Part shown: positions 46,535-52,394 of the stretch, piece after piece
Position numbering within the stretch: position 1 is the first letter of the stretch
Layout of the letters: the number at the start of each line of letters is the position of its first letter
Assembly (NCBI GenBank): GCA_013285685.1
Contig: JABDHD010000014.1
Coordinates: forward strand, 304 to 52,697
Length of the DNA: 52,394 bases
Direction: 5' to 3'
Source: Bacteroidota bacterium
GTDB taxonomy: Bacteria; Bacteroidota; Bacteroidia; Sphingobacteriales; Sphingobacteriaceae
Program-made: the position numbers and the translations under genes
The notes under the pieces: generated by a model
Databases searched by the model: none
Seen by the model: only the letters and a program-made list of their open reading frames with translations
Told to the model about the DNA's origin: nothing

Positions 46535-47149
46535 TTATAAATTAGTGATCTGTGTGAGCCATAGGGGGATCAGCTTTTTGCGTTCCTCTACTATCGCTCT
46601 GAATTCGCTCTCACCCAAGGCACCCGATTTTAATAGCAGGGGCCTGGCCAGGAAAGGAAAAATGATCATCCCGATCATGTTCATGATAATATTTACCGGG
46701 TGGAAGTTTATTTTACCCTCCATTCGCAATGCGCCCAGTTGTTTAACGAAGTAGGAATTGAGAAACATTTTGCCATTATCGGTCATGATCGGCAAGCGTT
46801 TTGCGCCCGATAGGAGCTCGTTGACAATAAAGAGTGGGAAATCCGGGTTCGCGATCAGCAGTTCCAGGTAATGATCAACGATACTTTCAATTTTTTCGGT
46901 GATGGATGTGGTCTCATCGTAAATGATCGGCCTGATCTTTTCAAAAAGCTTTTGAATGGTTTCGGCCATGATCAGGTCGAACAGCTTTTCCTTACTGCGA
47001 AAATAATAGTTCACCAGGGCCAGGTTAATATTCGCCTCAGCCGCTATGTCGCGCACGGTAGTGGCTGCAAAGCCCTTTCGCGTAAACACAACCCTTGCAG
47101 CTTCTTTAAGCTTTTCCTCCGTGGAGATGTCGATGTTGGCTTTAGTCAT
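46535..47149 (-). CDS. TetR-family transcriptional regulator
   Basis: A 204-residue regulator with the N-terminal TetR helix-turn-helix ('AARVVFTRKGFAATTVRDIA', then 'AEANINLALVNYYFRSKEKL') and a helical ligand-binding C-terminal part. It is the first gene of the efflux operon and likely represses it, with release by a transported compound. The 194-base upstream region to the divergent gene at 47344 should hold the operator; a short run gtttaaa/tttaaac-like sequence near 47190-47205 is a weak candidate. Confidence 0.92.
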   Translation of the reverse strand: MTKANIDISTEEKLKEAARVVFTRKGFAATTVRDIAAEANINLALVNYYFRSKEKLFDLIMAETIQKLFEKIRPIIYDETTSITEKIESIVDHYLELLIANPDFPLFIVNELLSGAKRLPIMTDNGKMFLNSYFVKQLGALRMEGKINFHPVNIIMNMIGMIIFPFLARPLLLKSGALGESEFRAIVEERKKLIPLWLTQITNL

Positions 47150-47343
47150 CCTGTTAAATTCCAGGCAAATCTAAATTAAACAATTGACTTAAACAAATGT
47201 TTAAAACAAAAAAATAAATCCGATAGTTTTTCTGCTTCGGTCTTAAACAAAAGGCCTATTAAAAATAAAGGATTCCTGAAACAGTTTTTTTAATAATACT
47301 TACGCTCATTGCCTTATATTAGTGATTCCCTTTAAACCTGAAA

Positions 47344-47982
47344 ATGATGAAACGAGTTTTTTTATTATTCGCGGTCTGCCTTGCTGCTCAAATAAATAAT
47401 GCGCAAATAACTAACGCCGTGTCGGGAGAGTATATGGACGTATTGCCTGGCGGAACTATAATTTCCTCTCCTGCATTAAAGGATTATTCATATCCGCCGG
47501 ATACGCTCGCATTGTGGAATTATCAGTTCAAAGCGTTTGTCGGGGCCAAAACCGATTCAGTTAAGCCCATAGGTGTGTTGTTTTTGTGGCGCAACAAACC
47601 GGTTATCGATAATTCCTATCTCAGCGTCTACAAAACATTCCCAACTCCGTTATTTGAGTTTACCGTTTATAATATAACCGACTCCGCTTATTGCAAAAAA
47701 GAGGCGTTAAAAGGAATGCTTATATCAAACTGCCTCCCCCCCGATGTGGGCGGAGATTATTTTATCATCGGCAACTACTTTTTCATCAACTACGGTTTAT
47801 GCATCCCGTGTAGGTTTCTCGGCACGGATTACTGCCGCCCGGTGCTTGGCGCGGTGCTCAATAGTGTTGATGCACACCATGTAACCAGCCTGGCTGACAT
47901 ATTTAAACAATTTAGCATAAAAGCAAGCAAAATACCAATAAAGGGCGGCGTGTACAGCGGAGAGCACTGGCAGGACGAATAA
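47344..47982 (+). CDS. Secreted protein of unknown function
   Basis: A 212-residue protein with a signal peptide (MMKRVFLLFAVCLAAQINNA then Q). I recognise no family. The mature part has several aromatic strands ('LALWNYQFKAFVGAKTDSVK', PIGVLFLWRNKPVIDNS) and four cysteines, including CIPCRFLGTDYC. It is divergent from the TetR gene and followed after 68 bases by the membrane protein gene at 48051. Confidence 0.6.
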   Translation: MMKRVFLLFAVCLAAQINNAQITNAVSGEYMDVLPGGTIISSPALKDYSYPPDTLALWNYQFKAFVGAKTDSVKPIGVLFLWRNKPVIDNSYLSVYKTFPTPLFEFTVYNITDSAYCKKEALKGMLISNCLPPDVGGDYFIIGNYFFINYGLCIPCRFLGTDYCRPVLGAVLNSVDAHHVTSLADIFKQFSIKASKIPIKGGVYSGEHWQDE

Positions 47983-48050
47983 GTTAAAGTGGTTTGCATT
48001 GTCAAACAATTCCCGCCCGAAATAAAAAATATATTAGTTTTGGAGCTGCT

Positions 48051-49007
48051 ATGAGCGACGAAAAACCGCAAAAACCCAAAAGGCAACCAAAACAGCAGCC
48101 CGACGCTACCGCACGGCAGCCGCGAAAACCGGCGGGGAAGGCGAAGCTGAAAAGTGAAAGCGAAAAGCAGGCGGTCGCCTCGATCGAGCCGAATGAAAAT
48201 GCATCTGTTGGGCGGCCAACTCCCGAAAGTCAAAAATCCGAAATCGAACATCCGACATCCGAAATCAAAGCCATGGAAGTACACCATCATCCCCAACTCG
48301 ACCATAGCCCCAAGCCCATAAAAGAATACCTGCTTGAAGGTTTTATGATATTTATCGCCGTGATGATGGGCTTTATTGCCGAAAACATCCGGGAGTACAT
48401 CGATAATAACGAGCAGGTAAAACACCTTACCTCGCAGCTGGTGCAGGACCTTAGGGCCGATACCATCCAGCTAAACCACATATACCGCGAAGAGGACTCC
48501 ATCTATCACTATAATGATACGCTGATCAGCCTGCTGAAACAACCCCTGGCTAAGGCCGATACCCGGCGCATACAAAAGATGGTGGCTAACTCGCACAGTA
48601 TGTGGCTGTTTCATCCTTCCGCCGGTGCGCTTGGCGCAATTAAGAGCCAGGTACATCTCAAACAATTCAGCAACTCCGAGATCATCCGATATTTTGCGCA
48701 ATATGAGCGGCATATCGAGCTGGTCCACACCGCCCAGGATATCAACCTACAGTACCAGCGCAGCTATCTGGATCCGTTTATAACCGCGCACTTTACGCCC
48801 GCAAACCTGGAGGCATCCTTCGAGAATTACGCTCAGCCGACGCCACAAATGCGGAACCTTACCCAGGGCGACCTTGACCAGCTGGCGACAGATATGGTAT
48901 TAATGCGGATCATCACCCACGAAATGCTCATCGACAATCAAACAATCAAGGCTGACGCGGTAAGCCTGATGGAGTATGTAAAAAAGCAATATGACCCGGA
49001 AGAATAA
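48051..49007 (+). CDS. Single-pass membrane protein of unknown function
   Basis: A 318-residue protein. The N-terminal 90 residues are Lys/Pro/Gln rich and low in complexity, followed by 'SPKPIKEYLLEGFMIFIAVM' and a helix leading into GFIAENIREYIDNNEQ. This matches a Bacteroidota pattern of a single anchor followed by an Arg-Glu-rich helix, with an exported helical domain of about 200 residues. Residues encoded at 48225-48275 (SQKSEIEHPTSEIK) come from an atccgaaatc-type repeat like the one before recQ. Start at 48051 chosen over the longer frame from 47994, which overlaps the preceding gap without signal. Confidence 0.65.
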   Translation: MSDEKPQKPKRQPKQQPDATARQPRKPAGKAKLKSESEKQAVASIEPNENASVGRPTPESQKSEIEHPTSEIKAMEVHHHPQLDHSPKPIKEYLLEGFMIFIAVMMGFIAENIREYIDNNEQVKHLTSQLVQDLRADTIQLNHIYREEDSIYHYNDTLISLLKQPLAKADTRRIQKMVANSHSMWLFHPSAGALGAIKSQVHLKQFSNSEIIRYFAQYERHIELVHTAQDINLQYQRSYLDPFITAHFTPANLEASFENYAQPTPQMRNLTQGDLDQLATDMVLMRIITHEMLIDNQTIKADAVSLMEYVKKQYDPEE

Positions 49008-49344
49008 AGTCATTGAATGCAGGGTGTTCATTTTTTAAACAATTGAACGCTTTTTGTATTTCACATAACATTTAGCGTGAAAGCATTCCTTTTTGAAGAC
49101 CGGTGAACATCTGAATGAGATTTCTATAATGTTTCAACCGCTCTTGTAACCCAAAAGCCTCCGGAGAGGTGTCCTTGCAGGCGCCCCTCCTGCCCTACTC
49201 GTCCTGGATGGACTGCCCTCTGCCAAAAATATTTAACAGAACGCATAGTACCAATCCCCCGCCCGTACGACAATTGCTTAAATAAACCGATAACACGCCG
49301 ACGGCACAAGTTAAACGCACAATAAATATCCCAGGGAACCGACC
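49008..49344. other. Intergenic region
   Basis: A 337-base gap between the membrane protein and the MG2-type gene. I see no gene, strong hairpin or repeat family; only short GC-rich imperfect dyads around 49150-49230. It should contain the promoter of the MG2-type gene. Confidence 0.5.
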
Positions 49345-52263
49345 ATGACCAAAATCTTATATTGTTTATTTATTTTTTTTCCGCTCGGCCTCTTTGGCCA
49401 GGTGAGTGCCGGCGGCGGCAGCACGAGTCCCGTCGCCGGCAATCTAAAAAAAAGCTTGCTGGCGCTGAAAGCAAAAAGCGACAGCATCGGCGCCAATATG
49501 ACGACCGAGAAGCTATACCTGCAATTTGACAAACCTTACTACACTACGGGCGATACAATCTGGTTTAAAGCCTACCTGCTCAATGGCTTTTTAGCCCCCT
49601 CGGATAAAAGCGCCATACTCAATATCGATATCGCTAACGACAGCAGCAAAGTGGTTGGCAGGTACCGCCTTCCGGTAGTTTCGGGAGTCACATGGGGCAA
49701 TGTCACCCTGGACGGCAAATATTTTCCGCCGGGCGCCTATACACTGCGCGCCTATACCAACTGGATGCGCAATTTTGGCGAGGAAGCCTTTTTTTATAAA
49801 ACGTTTACCGTAAGCGGCGCGGATAACGGCCAGTTACTGGTAAATGCCTCCTTTGGCAGTTCGATGGTCAATGGCAACGCTTCGATGGAAGCCAGGCTGC
49901 GGTTTAATGCCCTGCCCGATAAGCCCTTTGCCGCTCAGCCGGTAACGTTGCGGGTACTGAATGAAAATAAAAGCTTGTATCGCCAAAAGTATGTAACCGG
50001 CGTGGATGGCGGCATCGACGTTAATTTTGCGCTGCCGCAAAAATTGAACAACCTGCTTATGGTTGCCGAAAATGATAAAAGGGAACGTCTCGCGGTTGTA
50101 CCGGTGCCGGTAAACCGGCCGCAAAATGCAGACGTGCAATTCCTACCCGAAGGCGGCCGGTTAGTGGCGGGCTTGCCCGCGCATATCGCTTTTAAAGCCA
50201 TTGGCGAAGATGGCAGGGGCCTGCAAGTTTCGGGGATCATTACTTCAGGCGCTCAAAAACAGGTTGCCGCATTTAAATCCCTTCATAACGGCATGGGGAG
50301 TTTCGACCTGGACGTAAAAGATGGCGAAAGCTATACCGCACAGGTTACGTTACCCGGCGGCGCCACCAAGCAATACGCCCTGCCGCCGGTTAAAAGCACA
50401 GGCACCACGCTGTCGATAAAAAACGAACTGCAAAGCGACTCACTCATGGTAAAAGTTGCCTCCGCAAAGGAAACTACCACAACGGAAGGCAGCTACTTTT
50501 TGATTGGCCGGGCAAGAGGAATTGTTTGTTATGCCGCGATCGTCAATTTTAATGAGGCTAGTTCGGTATCGAAAAGGATTGCAAAAAGTTTATTTCCTGG
50601 CGGGATCACTCATTTTACATTGATGACCGCAAGCTATCAACCGCTTAACGAGCGCCTGGTTTACATCGACCGGCACGACGATTTAAAAATAAAAATACTT
50701 ACCGGGAAAACTGTTTATGGTAAACGGGATAGCGTGGGTATGCAATTAAAAGTGACCGATGCCGATGGTAACCCGGTTGCCGGCAATTTTTCAATGGCAA
50801 TTACCGACGATGCTCAAATAAAACCGGATACTGACGGCGACGAAAATATAAATACCCACCTGCTGCTTACCTCCGATCTGAAAGGCTATGTGGAGCAGCC
50901 GGGCTATTACCTGTCGTCCCGCACAGTCAAAACCTGGCAGGCGCTGGATAATCTTTTACTTACACAGGGATGGGTAGGGTACGATTGGCAGCAAGTACTG
51001 CACCCGGCCGCCATCGCCTACCAGCCTGAGCGCGAATTTGCCCTAAGCGGCCATGTAACCAATGTGCTTAACAACCCGGTTAAGGGGACGCATGTGCTGC
51101 TGTTTTCAAAGTCGCCCGCTATGTTGCTTGACACGGTGACAGACAACAACGGCAAATTTGTTTTCGACCGGTTCCCCAGGGTGGATTCGCCGCTGTTTGT
51201 TTTGAAGGCGGTGAATAAAAACGGAAAAAGCTTTAATGTTGCTGTGCGGGTTGATGGCGCCGAACCTCCCCTGTTTACAAAGCCTGCGGCTCCGGTGCCT
51301 GTGCCGTGGTTCGTAAACATCGATAGCATTTTAATGGTTTACACCGAAAATGCGGCTGCGATAAAACAGCAAAAAGACTTTTTGCCCGGCACCCATGTTT
51401 TGAAAGAAGTTAAAATTTCCGCAAAAAAGATCATCAAAGATTCGCAAAATCTCAACGGCTCGGGCAATGCTGATTTTGTGATGGACGAAAAAGACCTGGA
51501 GGCCGCAGGTAAAAAAACCTGGCTGCAGCTGCTGCAGGAGAACCTTAAAGGCTTTAGGGAAGCCCCTTTTATATCAGGCGGCAGCCTAAAAGCTAAAAAG
51601 GACTGGGAATTATATAAATATGTTACCGATTGCGACACGGACATGGCAGGGCCCGAGTGGTATTTTATTGGCGACCAGCCGGTAAAGCTAATTATCGACG
51701 GGACTACTGTTAATCCAATGCTGGATGTTAAAACCTTTAGGGATTTAAACAATTATTTGGTGCATACCGCGGAAGATATAAAGGGGCTTGAAGTAATAAG
51801 CTCGTCCAAATTTGCGGCGGCCTACTTCAACAGGTACGACCCTATCGACCCGAGGACTGGCATGTCGTTAACAGTAAAAGAAATATTCTCTAACCCGCTA
51901 ATCTCTATTAGCGCTGCTGACATTGCCTTTGTCGAGATCACCACCCGCGCCGGTCATGGCCCGGCTATTGACAACAAGCCGGGCATGTATATATACCGGT
52001 CTTTGCCTTTCAGCCTGCCCGCCGCATTTTATAAGCCTGAGTATACCATAAAGGATTCCCCAAACACCTCAGATCTGCGCTCAACTATCGATTGGGAGCC
52101 CAGCATCACAACCGATGCCAGCGGTGAAGCCAAAATTTGGTTTTATACCGCCGACAAGCCTTCAACCTATACGGTAACCATTGAGGGAACGGATATGATG
52201 GGGCATTTAGCTTACAAACAGGCCACTATAAAGGTTAGTACCGACAATGAAAAAACCAAATGA
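49345..52263 (+). CDS. MG2-domain-containing TonB-plug-like envelope protein
   Basis: A 972-residue secreted protein with a signal peptide (about 1-19, ending FGQ). The block 'TEKLYLQFDKPYYTTGDTIW' plus FKAYLLNG is the hallmark of alpha-2-macroglobulin MG2-like domains in Bacteroidota; more beta-sandwich domains follow. 'FALSGHVTNVLNNPVKGTHV' is a carboxypeptidase-regulatory-like unit. Near the C-terminus a region resembling a TonB plug occurs ('IKGLEVISSSKFAAAYFNRY', IAFVEITTRAGHGP), then 'LRSTIDWEPSITTDASGEAK'. No thioester motif was seen. Function is unknown; a cell-envelope or TonB-linked role is likely. The next gene overlaps its end by 17 bases. Confidence 0.8.
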   Translation: MTKILYCLFIFFPLGLFGQVSAGGGSTSPVAGNLKKSLLALKAKSDSIGANMTTEKLYLQFDKPYYTTGDTIWFKAYLLNGFLAPSDKSAILNIDIANDSSKVVGRYRLPVVSGVTWGNVTLDGKYFPPGAYTLRAYTNWMRNFGEEAFFYKTFTVSGADNGQLLVNASFGSSMVNGNASMEARLRFNALPDKPFAAQPVTLRVLNENKSLYRQKYVTGVDGGIDVNFALPQKLNNLLMVAENDKRERLAVVPVPVNRPQNADVQFLPEGGRLVAGLPAHIAFKAIGEDGRGLQVSGIITSGAQKQVAAFKSLHNGMGSFDLDVKDGESYTAQVTLPGGATKQYALPPVKSTGTTLSIKNELQSDSLMVKVASAKETTTTEGSYFLIGRARGIVCYAAIVNFNEASSVSKRIAKSLFPGGITHFTLMTASYQPLNERLVYIDRHDDLKIKILTGKTVYGKRDSVGMQLKVTDADGNPVAGNFSMAITDDAQIKPDTDGDENINTHLLLTSDLKGYVEQPGYYLSSRTVKTWQALDNLLLTQGWVGYDWQQVLHPAAIAYQPEREFALSGHVTNVLNNPVKGTHVLLFSKSPAMLLDTVTDNNGKFVFDRFPRVDSPLFVLKAVNKNGKSFNVAVRVDGAEPPLFTKPAAPVPVPWFVNIDSILMVYTENAAAIKQQKDFLPGTHVLKEVKISAKKIIKDSQNLNGSGNADFVMDEKDLEAAGKKTWLQLLQENLKGFREAPFISGGSLKAKKDWELYKYVTDCDTDMAGPEWYFIGDQPVKLIIDGTTVNPMLDVKTFRDLNNYLVHTAEDIKGLEVISSSKFAAAYFNRYDPIDPRTGMSLTVKEIFSNPLISISAADIAFVEITTRAGHGPAIDNKPGMYIYRSLPFSLPAAFYKPEYTIKDSPNTSDLRSTIDWEPSITTDASGEAKIWFYTADKPSTYTVTIEGTDMMGHLAYKQATIKVSTDNEKTK

Positions 52264-52394
52264 AATGAGGCGGCTGCCCCTGTTACTTTTTATGGTAATT
52301 ACCTGTTGCTTTAAAAGTTACGCGCAGGCAGACAGTGCTGCAAAGGTTATTGGCAAGCTCACCGCCTTCTCCCCGGATCAGTCTACCGAAAAAG
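52247..52394 (+). CDS. Start of a secreted protein, cut by the window end
   Basis: The ATG at 52247 lies within the last codons of the MG2-type gene in another frame (17-base overlap). The 49 visible codons begin MKKPNEMRRLPLLLFMVITC and a signal peptide ending SYAQ. After it comes ADSAAKVIGKLTAFSPDQST, a spacing usual before the MG2-type DKPYY motif, so it may be a second MG2-type protein in the same operon. That is inference from 30 mature residues. Confidence 0.7.
   Translation, partial: MKKPNEMRRLPLLLFMVITCCFKSYAQADSAAKVIGKLTAFSPDQSTEK

Overview
The window looks like chromosomal DNA of a Bacteroidota bacterium of the Sphingobacteriaceae, most like Mucilaginibacter or Pedobacter. This rests on the SusC/SusD pair next to a glycoside hydrolase and AraC regulator, start codons without Shine-Dalgarno sequences, MG2-type and GIN-domain envelope proteins, and many intergenic palindromic repeats. 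The genus is inferred from style only. No rRNA or tRNA gene was recognised.

Layout. 0.2-2.1 kb: a RecQ helicase whose start lies in an 80-bp perfect inverted repeat that runs into base 1. 2.4-7.3 kb: small envelope proteins, a PAS histidine kinase and a TMEM175-type channel. 7.4-16.6 kb: a polysaccharide utilisation locus with SusD, SusC, a GH78 alpha-L-rhamnosidase and a PhyH-family dioxygenase, with a divergent AraC regulator. 16.6-20.0 kb: a MacB/FtsX-type permease and an outer-membrane barrel protein. 20.2-28.0 kb: a response regulator, a soluble 1,884-residue poly-HAMP hybrid kinase and a response-regulator/histidine-kinase fusion. 28.0-31.9 kb: an ECF sigma factor operon, an XRE regulator, and an AraC/VOC/DUF1569 cluster.

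31.9-40.0 kb is an accessory, visibly AT-richer region. It contains a HicAB-type toxin-antitoxin pair, a 1,300-residue STAND-type ATPase with an N-terminal SMEK-like (possible nuclease) domain, a DUF433 antitoxin with a broken DUF5615 PIN-like toxin, and a terminase-small-subunit-like HTH protein. It also holds a dense set of repeats: three copies of a ~158-bp compound palindrome at both edges, a ~470-bp nested palindrome, an 80-bp tandem duplication, a ~339-bp tandem duplication, and the relic tail of a second copy of the HTH gene. The STAND protein is the best candidate for an uncharacterised antiphage system; the repeats suggest repeated insertion or rearrangement.

40.0-47.2 kb is a seven-gene drug-efflux operon: TetR, TolC, membrane fusion protein, two ABC ATPases and two ABC-2 permeases, resembling E. 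coli YbhGFSR but with the ATPase halves as separate genes. 47.3-52.4 kb has a secreted protein, a single-pass membrane protein and a large MG2-type envelope protein, followed by a gene cut off by the window end.

Three convergent gene junctions carry the same kind of hairpin built from AAGTC heptads, which may be this genome's bidirectional terminators.
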